Assembly (NCBI GenBank): GCA_963716135.1
Contig: OY970289.1
Span: forward strand, 992,001-1,056,000
DNA from: CAVRAW01 sp963716135
GTDB taxonomy: Bacteria; Planctomycetota; Planctomycetia; Pirellulales; JADZDJ01
DNA length: 64,000 bases
Reading direction: 5' to 3'
The position numbers and the translations under genes were made by a program. This document shows, one piece after another, positions 7,570-20,004 of the stretch (within the stretch, counting starts at the first letter, position 1; each line of letters opens with the position of its first letter). The notes under the pieces were generated by a model that made no database searches, was not told where the DNA came from, and worked only from the letters and a program-made list of their open reading frames with translations.

Positions 7570-9211
7570 TCACTTTGTGGAAGCGGTCTGGACGGCTACG
7601 GACGGCTTGGCGGCATAAAACTCTTCCAACGGGCCGTTGGTGCGCTGGGTGATGCGATCGACGGCCGGGGCGATGGGCCCCAAGAACAGTTGCGGATAAA
7701 TTCCGATCCAGACGATGAACACCATCAGCGGCGTCAGGGCCAGCACTTCGCGACCTGATAGATCTCTTACGCTTTCAGCCTCGGCGGCCGACAGATGGCC
7801 TTCTTTCAGCGGACCAAAGAACACTCGCTGCACCATCCACAGCATGTACCATGCGCCGAAGACCACGCCGCTGACGGCCAGCACGGCGATGACGATCAAT
7901 TGCGGGCCCAAAGCTCCGGGCGCATCGACCCACGCTCGCTGGAACATGCCCAGCAGAATCAGGAACTCGCCGACGAAGCCGTTCAATCCTGGCAAGCCGA
8001 TGCTGGCCATGGTGAACAGGAGCATGAACGTGGTCAGGCGCGGAATGCGCTTGGCCAGACCGCCGAGCTCGCGGATCTCCCGCGTGTGATAGCGCTCGTA
8101 AACCATGCCCACCACGGCGAACAAACCGCCGGTCGATAGGCCGTGGTTGACCATTTGCAGGATGCCTCCTTCGAGGCCGAGGCGATTCAGGGCGAAGAAG
8201 CCGAGGATCACAAAACCCATGTGGCTGACGCTGGAGTAGGCGATCAGCTTTTTCATGTCGGACTGGACCAGCGACACCAGCGCGCCGTAGATGATGCCGG
8301 CCAGCGCCATCCACAGCAGGATAGGCATGCATAAGGCCGTGGCGGTGGGCAACATGGGTAGGCAGAATCGCAAAATGCCATAGGTGCCTAACTTCAGCAG
8401 AATGCCGGCCAGGTCGATGCTGCCGGCCGTGGGGGCCTGGGTGTGCGCCAGCGGCAGCCAGGTGTGCAGCGGCACCAGCGGTACCTTTACCGCGAAGCCG
8501 GCGATCAGCGCTACGAAAATCAGCAATTGCAGATAGCCGTGCTGGGCATCCATCGGAATAGGATGAAAGCCCAGGGCCGCGTGCAGCTCTGGAATGGAAA
8601 ACGTCAGGTGCGGTCCCTTGGAGGGATCCAAAGGATTGTTGTACACCCAAAGCACGATGCCGATGATTCCCAAGAGCGCCAGGACGCTGCCGGCGAAGGT
8701 GAACAAGAAGAATTTATTGGCCGCGTAGCGCCGCTGCTCGCTGCCCCAAATTCCGATCAGGAAATACAGCGGGATCAGCGTGAATTCGAAGAAGATGTAG
8801 AACAGGATGATGTCACGGGCTGCAAAGACGCCGAGCATTCCCGTGCCCAGCAAGAGCAGCAGCGCGTAAAACGCTGGGCGCGGTCTTCGATGGCTTCCCA
8901 ACTGGCCAGCACCGCGACGAAGGTCAACAGAGCCGACAGGCCGTAGACCCAGACGCTCAAGCCGTCGAGGCCGAAGGAGAGGCGGATGTGGGCGGTGGTG
9001 GCAAACCAATCGAATTCCTGGACGGCGTATTCCCCCTGCCATTTCAGATCGAGCCAATAGCGGACCAATAGCCAGCCGACCATGCCCAGCGTGAGCGTGG
9101 CGGTGACTAGGGCGCTTTGCGCGCTGCCGATTTGCCGCCGGCCGAGAGGAGCCAGATGACGCCGGCGCCCAAGAGCGGAAGGAAGATCGTGGCTAGGAGG
9201 AGGTTGGTCAT
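7570..9211 (-). CDS. nuoM: NADH-quinone oxidoreductase subunit M, two frame shifts
   Basis: Antiporter-like subunit of the complex I membrane arm, about 547 residues when read across shifts near 9118 and 8878, both beside GCGC. The ATG at 9211 begins MTNLLLATIFLPLLGAGVIW, a normal NuoM start. The second part carries FGLDGLSVWVYGLSALLTF. The third and longest part carries FYIFFEFTLIPLYFLIGIWG with the conserved TM5 Glu, and LPLAHTQAPTAGS. Every block is well conserved, so the shifts look like sequence errors. In the gap to nuoL lies one copy of a short repeat (GCTAAACCGCAAGCGG, 9220-9235) also found near 23421. Confidence 0.93.
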
Positions 9212-9267
9212 GAAAGTCTGCTAAACCGCAAGCGGATGGCAAATTTCTAATTGCGAAACGCGAAAGT

Positions 9268-11429
<2,162 letters not shown>

Positions 11430-11433
<4 letters not shown>

Positions 11434-11882
11434 ACATGACTCCGATGCGTGATTTCTTCTTCGTCAGCTTTCGGTTCGATGCCCGATGGCGTCAGGTGCG
11501 GCCATTCCGGCTGCGGCTCGGAAACTTCCGGCAGTTCGTGGTCGGCATAGGCGGGCAGATTGCTTTCGCGCAAATCATCCCAGGCGGCGATATCCAGTGC
11601 GCCGCGGCGCTGAAACAACATCAGAAAGAGCGCCAAGGCGATGGCCGCTTCGCAGGCCGCGACAGTGAGAATGAAAATCACCAAGACCTGGCCATCCCAG
11701 TTGTTGTGCCAGCGCCCCCAGGCCACGAGGCTGATCGACACGCCTTGCAACATCATTTCGGCACAGAGAAACATCACGATCATGTTGCGCCGGCTCAGGA
11801 ACCCGATGAGACCGATGGAAAACAGCGCGGCTCCCAAGAGCAGCGAGTTTTGCAGAAGGGCCGACTCATGCATGGCGTTCAT
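11430..11882 (-). CDS. nuoK: NADH-quinone oxidoreductase subunit K with hydrophilic tail
   Basis: MrpC-like three-helix membrane subunit of complex I. Residues 1-100 match NuoK (NMIVMFLCAEMMLQGVSISL with the conserved membrane Glu, then a second Glu in AACEAAIALALFL). The protein is 150 residues where about 100 is usual. The extra 45 or so are acidic and proline-containing (LPEVSEPQPEWPHLTPSG) and should lie outside the membrane. The frame is intact. It overlaps both nuoJ and nuoL by 4 bases. Confidence 0.95.
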
Positions 11883-12643
11883 CGCGCGGCCTCCTGCGGC
11901 GGATTGGGCGGGTGAATCGTTTTTTGCGACACGCCGCGCTGGGCACTTACGATCGCAGTTGCACCGACCAGCGCGACCAACAGCAGGGTGCCGGCGACTT
12001 CGACGGCAATCAAATTGCGGCCGAACAATTCGCCGCCCAGCCGGGCCACGTGATCCGGCGTCAGCACACCGGCGGCCAGCGTTTCCGCCGCGGGATCGGT
12101 GACCTGGCCGAGATTCAATTTACCGATGGTCAGCGAAAGGATCCCCAGCAGCACGGCTCCGGTGGCGGCCGCCAGCAAGCCTTCCCAACTCACGCGGTCG
12201 TAATATGCATCTCCGCGGGGCTGCGCCAGCATGAGCACGAACAAGAATGTGACCACGATGGCGCCGGCGTAGACCACGATGGTGGCAGCGGCCAAAAACT
12301 GCGCGCCTTGCAGCATGAAGATGGCGGCGGTGCCCACGAGCGTCATGGCGAACCAGACTGCACAATACATCGGATTTCGGAACGTGACGGTGCAAGCGGC
12401 CGATACGATCGTGACGCTGCTGAGAATCCAGAACACGACGTTCGTGTCCCATTGGCCCAGCGGCAGCAGGCGCGAGCCTAAGCATCCCAGGGCCGCAATT
12501 CCCAGGACCGCCCCAAGGCTTCGCCCTCTGGCCGATCCGCGCGGCAGCATGAGCCACAGCGACAAGCCGCCCAGCACGATGCCCCAGGTCAATGGGTGTG
12601 GATGCCGCGCCCAAGCCAGGAATTGATTCCAAGCGCCGGTCAT
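11879..12643 (-). CDS. nuoJ: NADH-quinone oxidoreductase subunit J with N-terminal extension
   Basis: MrpG-like membrane subunit of complex I, 254 residues, intact. The conserved core runs from about residue 75 (FRNPMYCAVWFAMTLVGTAA, then ATIVVYAGAIVVTFLFVLML with the pi-bulge helix). Compared with E. coli NuoJ there are about 70 extra N-terminal residues with two additional hydrophobic stretches (GIVLGGLSLWLML; LGAVLGIAALGCLG). Overlaps nuoI and nuoK by 4 bases on each side. I see no better internal start that would remove the extension. Confidence 0.93.
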   Translation of the reverse strand: MTGAWNQFLAWARHPHPLTWGIVLGGLSLWLMLPRGSARGRSLGAVLGIAALGCLGSRLLPLGQWDTNVVFWILSSVTIVSAACTVTFRNPMYCAVWFAMTLVGTAAIFMLQGAQFLAAATIVVYAGAIVVTFLFVLMLAQPRGDAYYDRVSWEGLLAAATGAVLLGILSLTIGKLNLGQVTDPAAETLAAGVLTPDHVARLGGELFGRNLIAVEVAGTLLLVALVGATAIVSAQRGVSQKTIHPPNPPQEAAR

Positions 12644-13173
12644 AGCGTGCCCCCCAGCGCATCGGACTTCATCGGCTCGGCGTCCTTTGTCATGTCGTAC
12701 ACGCTGAGCAGTTTCTCTTTGTCATAGACCATCTCTTCGCGGCTGCGGCCGGTCAGGTCGAACAAGCTGGTCAGCTCGATGGCATCCACGGGGCAGGCTT
12801 CCTCGCACATGCCGCAGAAGATGCAACGCAGCTCGTCGATCGAAAAACTTTCTGGATACTTCTCCCGATCGGGCCAAGGGCTGGGCGCAGCGACAATATC
12901 GATGCAATGCGCGGGGCAGGCGGTGGAACAGAGGAAACAGGCGACGCACTTCACGCGGCCTTCGGGATCTTTGTTCAACCGATGCACGCCGCGGTAGATC
13001 AGCGGATTGCCGATCTTGGGCCGCTCCTCCGGGAAACTGACTGTTACCTTCGGACTGAACAAATGCTTGACGGTGGTCGTCACTCCGCCCACCAAGAGCG
13101 GCAGATACATGCGACCTGCCAGCCCGAGCTTGGGCTCTTCAATCCAGGTGATGTTCGGGTCGTCGGGCTTCAT
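12640..13173 (-). CDS. nuoI: NADH-quinone oxidoreductase subunit I
   Basis: Ferredoxin-like subunit of complex I that holds clusters N6a and N6b and passes electrons to NuoB. 177 residues, intact. Two classic motifs are present: CVACFLCSTACP and CIFCGMCEEACP, the second followed by VDAIELT. The N-terminal amphipathic region and the C-terminal tail (about 40 residues after the second motif) are normal. Overlaps nuoH and nuoJ by 4 bases. Confidence 0.97.
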   Translation of the reverse strand: MKPDDPNITWIEEPKLGLAGRMYLPLLVGGVTTTVKHLFSPKVTVSFPEERPKIGNPLIYRGVHRLNKDPEGRVKCVACFLCSTACPAHCIDIVAAPSPWPDREKYPESFSIDELRCIFCGMCEEACPVDAIELTSLFDLTGRSREEMVYDKEKLLSVYDMTKDAEPMKSDALGGTL

Positions 13174-14411
13174 CGGCTCAACTCCTTTTCCGCGTCGAAG
13201 GGCAAGGCCGATGGACGCGGCGTATTATCGGTGGAGAGGGGAGCCAACAATCCGGCGACGATCCACGACACCAGCATCACGACCCAACTGACGGCGACGG
13301 GAACCCACATGCTATTTGTGCCCAAGGCTTGGGCGATCGCATCCCGATATTCGACCAGCACTGCGGCCAAGATCAGGTTCACCAGCCCCAGCGGCACCAT
13401 CACCTTCCAGGCCAGCGACATCAGTTGATCGAAGCGAAAACGAGGCCAACTCCAACGCACGATCATGAAGGCCACGATCACCAGCAGAATTTTCACCGTG
13501 AGCACGACGATGCGCAGAATCGCCACTTGCCACGTCACCGTGTCGCCGGAGCCGGTAAGCCCCCAAAAATGCCAGCCGCCGAGAAATAGAATCACGATCA
13601 GGAACGAGGCTGTGATCATGTGCAAGAATTCGGCGATCAGGAAAAGCAGGAGCTTCATGCCGGAATATTCGGTGTGATAACCGCCGATGAGTTCTTGCTC
13701 AGCCTCGGGCAAGTCAAAGGGGAGGCGCGCCGCCTCGGCGGTAGCGGCGACGGCGAACACGAAGAATCCCAGCGGCTGCAAGAACAAATTCCACACGCCG
13801 CTTTGGGCTTGTTGCGAGATGATGGTGTCGAGCTTCAGCGTGCCGGCAAACAGCACCACGCCCAAAATGCCCAGGCTCAGCGGGATTTCGTAGGAGATCA
13901 GTTGGGCACTGGAGCGGAGGGCGCCCAAGAAGCTGTATTTGTTGTTGCTGGCCCAGCCCCCCAGGATCACGCCGTACACAGCGATGCTGGAGAGGGCGAA
14001 GACGTACACGATGCCGACGTCCAAGTTGGGCGCGATGATCAGCGGAATCGGATCTTGCACGCCTTGAATGTCCAGCGGGGGCAGCACACTGCCGAAGGGG
14101 ATCGCAGCGAAGATTGCCATCGCGGCGGTCATGATCAGAATCGGTGCCAGGCGATATAGGCCCTTATCCACGTGGCTGGGGGTGAATTCCTCCTTGAAGA
14201 TGAATTTCAGCCCGTCGGCCAGCGGCTGACCGAGGCCGAACATTTTGATGTTCGTGAGCGGAATGCCGACGCGGTTGGGCCCCTTGCGATCTTGTATCCA
14301 GGCGGCCATCCAGCGCTCCAACAGGACCAGATAGGCCGCGGCCGTGAGCAGGCCGAAGGCCATCAAGGCGATTTTGATGAGGGCAACGATGATTTCGGGG
14401 GAGACGACCAT
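13170..14411 (-). CDS. nuoH: NADH-quinone oxidoreductase subunit H
   Basis: Membrane subunit that forms much of the quinone pocket of complex I. 413 residues, intact; E. coli NuoH has 325. Conserved blocks: RKGPNRVGIPL and GQPLADGLKFIFKEE near the N-terminus, and RLPFDLPEAEQELIGGYHTE in the quinone-site loop. The C-terminal 50 or so residues after the last helix are extra and polar. It is followed at once by nuoI (4-base overlap) and preceded by nuoG with an 11-base gap. Confidence 0.97.
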   Translation of the reverse strand: MVVSPEIIVALIKIALMAFGLLTAAAYLVLLERWMAAWIQDRKGPNRVGIPLTNIKMFGLGQPLADGLKFIFKEEFTPSHVDKGLYRLAPILIMTAAMAIFAAIPFGSVLPPLDIQGVQDPIPLIIAPNLDVGIVYVFALSSIAVYGVILGGWASNNKYSFLGALRSSAQLISYEIPLSLGILGVVLFAGTLKLDTIISQQAQSGVWNLFLQPLGFFVFAVAATAEAARLPFDLPEAEQELIGGYHTEYSGMKLLLFLIAEFLHMITASFLIVILFLGGWHFWGLTGSGDTVTWQVAILRIVVLTVKILLVIVAFMIVRWSWPRFRFDQLMSLAWKVMVPLGLVNLILAAVLVEYRDAIAQALGTNSMWVPVAVSWVVMLVSWIVAGLLAPLSTDNTPRPSALPFDAEKELSR

Positions 14412-14422
14412 TTCGCTATTGC

Positions 14423-16056
14423 TTAGGTAGCTGATGCTAATTGATTCGAGCGCAAATCGACGCCCACCGATGGGATTTCACCGGCGGCGGCGCTGAAGGC
14501 GATGATTTCCTTGGCGATTTCGCTGAGCACGGCGCGCGGGTTATACAGGCCGCGCATGCCGAGCAGCGCGCCGTACAATTGCCCCTCGACCCACACGCCG
14601 GCGGGCGGACGAATGGCCCAAGTGAACGATTGCAGCCGCCCGGCGAAATTCACGTACGAGCCCGCGCGTTCGGCGAAGCCGGCGCCAGGCAACTGATACG
14701 TGGCGGCGCGCCACAGCGGCGAATCGAACATATCCTGCACGATCAACAATTCGAGCGCGCCAGCGCTTCGGCCGCGACGTCGTCGTGCCGCGGCTGCGGA
14801 TAGCCGCCGCTCACCCAGGCCGCTTTGATCTGCCCCGCCGGCAGGTCCTCGAGCAGCTCGTCGAAGGTTTTGATTTTGCCTCCGGAGAAGTGCGCCAAGA
14901 CTTCTTCCACGCCTTTGCGATTGGGGCATTTTTCGGCATGAATCGTGAATTTGCCCGGGAATGTTTCGTCCTTCCCCACCACCGGCACCGGCCCCAGGGC
15001 GAGCACGGCCTGAGAATCGAATTTCCGCGCCAGCTTGCACAGCAAATACGCTTCTTCAACAGTTAGAAATGGCGAGACAACCGCCGCCAGCCGCCCGCCC
15101 GCGCCGCAGGTCTTTTGCAACTGCGCCGCCAGTTCTTGCGGCAGTTGCGACCACTCGATATTGCCCGCATGGCCGTTGTGACCGCGGACCTTGGGCTCGA
15201 TCTTCCGCTCGGGCGAATGCAAGTGGTGATAACCATAGCGCCCTTCGTCGCACATCCACCATTTGTTCACGAACATATTTTCGCGCGGCTTCAGGCGATA
15301 CACGGTGTCTTGATTCTCTTCGATGTCGATCGAGCAGCCGGTGGAGCAGCCGGCGCACACGCCCTCGTGCTGCTTCATGTACCAGACACGCTGCTTGTAG
15401 AGAAAATCTTTGTCGCCCAGCGCGCCGACGGGGCAGAGATCGACCACGCAGCCGGAGAGTTTGTTGGCCAGCGGGAAGCCGGGAAACGTGTCGATCTCCT
15501 CGTGACTGCCGCGGTTGATGATCATCAGTTCGCTGGAACCGCTGATTTCGCGAGTGAACCGCACGCAGCGGCTGCACATGACGCAGCGATCGACAAACAG
15601 CGTGACTGTATCGCCCACGTCGCGGCGGCGGCTGGTGAACGGCTTGATGTCGGCCCGGCGCTGGGCCTGGCCGTGCTCGAAGTGGTAGTCTTGCAGGTAG
15701 CACTCGCCGGCTTTGTCGCAGATGGGGCAATCGATCGGGTGCCGCAGCAGCAGATCTTCTTCCACCTGGGCCCGGGCTTTCTTCACTGCTTCGCTATTGG
15801 TGACGAACACCGTGCCATCTTTGGCGGGGGTCTGGCAGGCGGGCACGAGCTTGGGGAGCATCGTGATCGCGCCGGTTTCCGGGTTGCGCGTGCCGGTTTC
15901 ACACAAACACATGCGGCAACTGGCCACGACGGTCAGGCCCGGATGCCAACAGTAGCGCGGGATGTCGATGCCGACGCGCGCGGCGGCCTGAATGCCGTTG
16001 AGGCGTTCGTGGTCGGCGATCTCGATTTCTTGTCCGTCAACGATGACTAGGGCCAT
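14423..16056 (-). CDS. nuoG: NADH-quinone oxidoreductase subunit G, short form, one frame shift
   Basis: Peripheral Fe-S subunit of complex I. The N-terminal part has the [2Fe-2S] cysteines (YCWHPG, ASCRMC), the HPIDCPICDKAGEC region of the His/Cys-ligated cluster, CVMCSRCVRF, CVVDLCPVGAL and a further CAGCSTGCS cluster site. After a shift near 14752-14756 (GCGCGC) it continues in another frame to the stop at 14423. The total is about 545 residues, much shorter than E. coli NuoG (about 900), because the molybdopterin-fold region is mostly absent. Word repeats fill the 147-base gap to nuoF. Confidence 0.93.
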
Positions 16057-16076
16057 GCGAATTAGCTCGATCTAGG

Positions 16077-16188
16077 GAACACAGATGAACGCGGATGAAC
16101 TCAGATAAACACAGATCGAAAAAGGAAAAGTCCTTTGATCTTTCTCTTTATCTGTGTTCATCCTTTTCATCTGAGTTCATCTGTGTTC
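16077..16188. repeat. Word-repeat inverted repeat, GAACACAGAT family, copy 1
   Basis: Left arm 16077-16116 and right arm 16150-16188 are each made of about four degenerate copies of the word GAAC(A/T)CAGATG and are reverse complements with few mismatches. The 33-base spacer contains a smaller hairpin (AAAGGA...TCCTTT). It fills the gap between nuoF and nuoG. A second copy lies at 30131-30253. Confidence 0.85.
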
Positions 16189-16203
16189 TCTGGTTTTTCA
16201 ATT

Positions 16204-17561
16204 TCAATGGGTTCCAATTTGCACCAGGGCCGGAACGGGGGCGGTTTCGGCGTAGCCGGCGGGGTTGGTGCGCTTGATGTAATCTTCGAACTCACCGCGG
16301 AATTTGCGGATGGCGTTCTTGATGGGCCAGGCGGCGCCGTCGGCCAGGCCGCAAATGGTGGTGCCGGGGATGATGCCGATGGAATCGCCGATTTCCAGGA
16401 GCAGATCGAGATCTTTGATTCGCCCCTTGCCGGCTTTGATGCGCTCCAGCATTCGCAACGCCCAGGAGGTGCCTTCGCGGCACGGCGTGCATTGGCCGCA
16501 ACTTTCGTGGGCGAAGAAGCGGCAACTGTTGTGGAGGAAATCGACCATGGAGACGGTTTCGTCCATCACCACCACGGCCGCGGTGCCCAGGCCCAGGCAG
16601 CCGACTTTGCCCAGGGCGTTGAAATCGAGCTTGCGTGTCGAATTCTTTTTCGGTGAGGAGGCCCATGCTGATGCCGCCGGGAATGGCCGCTTTGCCTTTG
16701 CGATTCTTCCACACGCCGCCGCCGAAATCGTCGATCAACTGCCGACAGGTGATGCCCAGCGGCGCTTCGTAGCAGCCGGGTTTGTTCACGTGGCCGCTGA
16801 GGCAGTACAGCTTAGGGCCGTAGCTGCCGGCGTCGCGCGGGTTTTTCGGATCGGCCGGCACGCCGATCGATTTGAACCAATCGACGCCACGGGCGATGAT
16901 GTGCGTGACGCAGGCCACGGTTTCGATGTTGTTCACGACGGTCGGTTTGCGGAACGCGCCTTCGACGGCGGGGAACGGCGGCTTGATGCGCGGCCAGGCG
17001 CGTTTGCCTTCCAGGCTTTCAATCAGCCCCGTCTCTTCGCCGCAGATGTACGCCGCGGCGCCGCGATGCAAGAAAATATCGAGCGAGAAATCGCTGCCCA
17101 GGATGTTCTTGCCCAGATAATTCTTCGCGTAGCATTCGTCGAGCGCAGCCTGAAGCCGGTCCCACGACAGCGGATACTCATATCGCAAGATATAAATACG
17201 CCGTCGTCGCCTTCGTGGCATAGCACGACAGAATGATCCCTTCGATCACCTGATGCGGATCGTCCTCCATCAGAATGCGGTTGTTGAACGTGCCCGGCTC
17301 GCTTTCGTCGGCGTTGATGCACATGTAGATCGGGCCGGGATGATCCTTGGGCAGGAAGGTCCATTTGAGGCCGGTGGGGAACCCTGCCCCGCCGCGTCCG
17401 CGCAGGCCACTGGCTTTGACGGCCTCGATCACGGCTGCCGGCGACATTTCCTTAACCGCCTTGCGCAGCGCCTTATATCCGCCGGCCGCTTCGTAAGCGC
17501 GCAGCGTCCAGCTATCGGGCTTGCCGACTTGCGCGAGCAGAACTGGTTCGAATTTGGGCAT
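16204..17561 (-). CDS. nuoF: NADH-quinone oxidoreductase subunit F, two frame shifts
   Basis: NADH- and FMN-binding subunit of complex I, about 452 residues across shifts near 17190-17200 and 16636-16642. Part one has the nucleotide motif GRGGAGFPTGLKW and MCINADESEPGTFNNR. Part two has YICGEETGLIESLEGKRAWP and PTVVNNIETVACV. Part three has the [4Fe-4S] motif ESCGQCTPCREGTSW and CGLADGAAWPIKN. These two shifts do not sit at GCGC. The gene is flanked on both sides by word repeats of different families (16077-16188 and 17571-17653). Confidence 0.94.
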
Positions 17562-17570
17562 GAGGTGCTA

Positions 17571-17653
17571 ACTATGAGCAGTGAACAATGAACAGTGAAC
17601 GGCGGCAGCAGGGCATCGATATTTGTTCATTGCTCAATGTTCATTGCTCATTG
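17571..17653. repeat. Word-repeat inverted repeat, TGAACAATGAGC family, copy 1
   Basis: Arms 17571-17600 and 17624-17653 are reverse complements with few mismatches and consist of the words TGAACAA, TGAGCAG and TGAACAG. The right arm overlaps the last codons of nuoE and provides its TGA stop. A second copy of this family lies at 26016-26102. Confidence 0.85.
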
Positions 17654-18130
17654 TTTTTTTCAGGAAAGTATCAGCCTTTTCGTTGGTTAGATCTTTGTGC
17701 AATTCTTTGCCGGCCAGCATGCAGGGGGCGTATTCGCAGGCGCCCAAGCATTCGGCATATTCCAAAGTGAGTGATCCATCGGGCGTAGTTTCGCCCGGCT
17801 TGATGCCGGCCTTGTGGCACATGTGCTCCAGCACTTCCTCGCCGCCGCGCAGGCGCAACTGATCGAGCGGCAGACCCAGGCCCGCGTTTTGCCGTGCGGT
17901 TTGTCTTGCTTGAACAGCCCGTAGAACGACAGCGTGTCTTGCACGACCGCCGGAGCGAGTTCCAACAGTTCGCCGATCTCGACGACCGCCTCCAGCGGCA
18001 CACAGCGCAGCCGATCATTGACAATGTGCAGCGCCGGCAGGGTGACGGCCTGCTTCGTCGGATAACGCGGAAACAGGGCCTTGATTTCGGCGACCATTTC
18101 GTCGGTGAGTATGCGCTGTTTTGCAATCAT
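17634..18130 (-). CDS. nuoE: NADH-quinone oxidoreductase subunit E, one frame shift
   Basis: Thioredoxin-fold [2Fe-2S] subunit of complex I, about 165 residues across a shift near 17856-17868 (GCGC). Part one: ALHIVNDRLRCVPLEAVVEI and VQDTLSFYGLF; the first ligand cysteines are in RAWVCRSISC. Part two: RLRGGEEVLEH, then ECLGACEYAPCML with the second cysteine pair. The last codons (KKTMSNEH, stop TGA) lie inside the word repeat 17624-17653, so the repeat forms the natural C-terminus. Confidence 0.93.
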
Positions 18131-18140
18131 GGTTGTATAT

Positions 18141-18238
18141 GAATGACTAATATGTCTAAATGACTGAATGTCTAAATGAGAGGCAGATTCATTCGCTCCG
18201 ACATTCAGTCATTTAGGCCTTCAGTCATTTCATCATTC
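18141..18238. repeat. Word-repeat inverted repeat, CTAAATGACTGAATGTC family
   Basis: Left arm 18141-18180 and right arm 18190-18238 share a 17-base exact inverted core (CTAAATGACTGAATGTC) and looser outer words (GAATGACTA, GAATGATGA). It fills the gap between nuoD and nuoE exactly: nuoE begins 10 bases to the left and nuoD ends 1 base to the right. Confidence 0.85.
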
Positions 18239-19466
18239 CTAACGGTCCAGTTCCGCGGCAATAATGTTCAAACTCCCTAGCACCGCCACGATGTCGCTCA
18301 GCGTGTGTCCGCGGATTAAATGCGGAAAAATGGCGAAGTGGATGAACGACGGTGGGCGGCACCGGGCGCGATACGCCGTTTCGGTGCCGTCGCCCGCGAG
18401 GTAGAAGCCCAATTCGCCATTGGGGGCTTCAATAGCGAAATAGGTTTCTTCGTTGCGGCACTTCGAAGCCGCGGTTAGCACATTTGCAGCTCGAAATGCG
18501 AAATGGTGCCTTCGATGGTCGAATAGACCATTCGCTTGTCGGGGAACGCCATGCGCTGATCGATGCCGACGTTCACCGGGCCCGGCGGCAGGTTTTCGAT
18601 GGCCTGCTGCACGATCCGCAAGCTCTCCCACATCTCCTGCCATCCGCACGAGATAGCGGGCATAGCAATCGCCGGCCTTGGAGCAGCAGACTTGGAAATC
18701 GAAGTCAGCGTAGGAGAGATACGGATCGTCGTTGCGCAGGTCGCGCGTGCACGCCGCTAGCCCGGGCAATTGGCCCTGAGCAACTGCGATTGATCGCTTC
18801 CTCTTTCGTGAGCACGCCCACGCTCTTGGTGCGGTCGACGAAGATTTTGTTGCGGTTCAACAGCTTTCTGCATGTCGTCAAGCGTTTTGGGAAAGTTCTT
18901 GCAGAAGGTGCGAATTTTTTCGACCACCAGCGGCGTCATGTCGTACATCAGGCCGCCGACGCGGGTGTAGCTGTTGGTGAACCGGGCGCCGCACAGCGTT
19001 TCGAAAATGTCGTACATGACTTCGCGTTGATAGAAAGCGTAGAGGAAATACGTGAAAGCGCCGGTATCGAGCCCCGCCGCGCCGTTGCACAGCAAGTGAT
19101 CGCTGATGCGCGGCAGCTCGGCGATGATCACGCGGATGTATTTGCACCGCGGCGTCAGTTCCAAGCCCAGCAACTTTTCAACCGCACCGTGCCAGGCCAC
19201 GTTATTGGCCATCGGCGAGATGTAATTCATCCGGTCGGTGACGGTCACATACTGGTTGTAATTCAATGCTCGCCAATTTTTTCGAAGCCCGAATGCAGAT
19301 AGCCGATATCGGGCATGGCGTCGATGACGCGCTCGCCATCGAGCTTGAGCACCAGCCGCAGCGTGGTGTGCGTGGCCGGATGCTGCGGGCCGAAGTTCAG
19401 CGTCCACAGATAATCCTGCGGCTCGTCATGGGCCAGATCGCGAGTTTCGACCGGGGCAAGAGGCAT
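18239..19466 (-). CDS. nuoD: NADH-quinone oxidoreductase subunit D, several frame shifts
   Basis: 49-kDa subunit lining the quinone site of complex I, about 409 residues. It begins MPLAPVETRDLAHDEP with the signature NFGPQHPATHTTLRLVL. I place five shifts, near 19266, 18855, 18765, 18648 and 18478. Between them every expected block is present: NYISPMANNVAWHGAVEKLL, CNGAAGLDTGAFTYFLYAFY, RVGGLMYDM, KEEAINRSCSGP, YLSYADFDFQV, EAPNGELGFYL, and the C-terminus FAIFPHLIRGHTLSDIVAVL ending in AELDR. At 18478 a doubled TG restores the frame if removed. This is the most damaged gene in the window, yet no block is missing. Confidence 0.9.
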
Positions 19467-19471
19467 GGCGG

Positions 19472-19994
19472 TCAGGCGCTCTCCCGGGTGATCACAGGAA
19501 AGTTATGCCGCTCGCCGCGGCCTTGCAGCGGGTAATCTTTGCGCAGTGGGAAAGCGGTGAAATCGTCGGGCAGCAGGATGCGGCGATGGTCGGGATGGCC
19601 GGCGAAGGTGATGCCGAACATATCGTACACTTCGCGTTCCAGCCAGTTGGCCCCTTCCCAAAGCGGCGTCACGCTCGGCACGACCAAGTCCGGCTCGTTT
19701 ACGAACGTGCGCACGATGAGGCGTTCGTTCGTTGACCGTATTCGTGACGATATATACCAGCCCGAACCGATCGGTCGCGCCGCGGTAGTTCAAATAATCG
19801 ACGCAGGTGATATCGATCAGAAAATCGAAGCCGCGGTCGTTCTTCAAGAATTGCAGCGCGTCGAAAACCTTGTCCGCCGGAACGACAGCGCGCATCTGCG
19901 CCACGAAATTCACTGCTCGATGACGCCGGAGAACTTGCTGCGTCAAAGGCGGCGATTCGGCTTCATGGATCGGTTTGACGAGAGTATGAGTCAT
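19472..19994 (-). CDS. nuoC: NADH-quinone oxidoreductase subunit C, one frame shift
   Basis: 30-kDa subunit of the peripheral arm of complex I, about 174 residues. Part one: MTHTLVKPIHEAESPPL, then GFDFLIDITCVDYLNYRG. After a shift near 19724-19735, part two: VRTFVNEPDLVVPSVTPLW, the signature WLEREVYDMFGITFAGH and LRKDYPLQGRGE. The shift coincides with a doubled 4-base unit (GAACGAAC on the coding strand), and removing one unit restores VNERLIVRTFV. Ends 5 bases before nuoD. Confidence 0.92.
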
Positions 19995-20004
19995 GAAATT
20001 CAAT

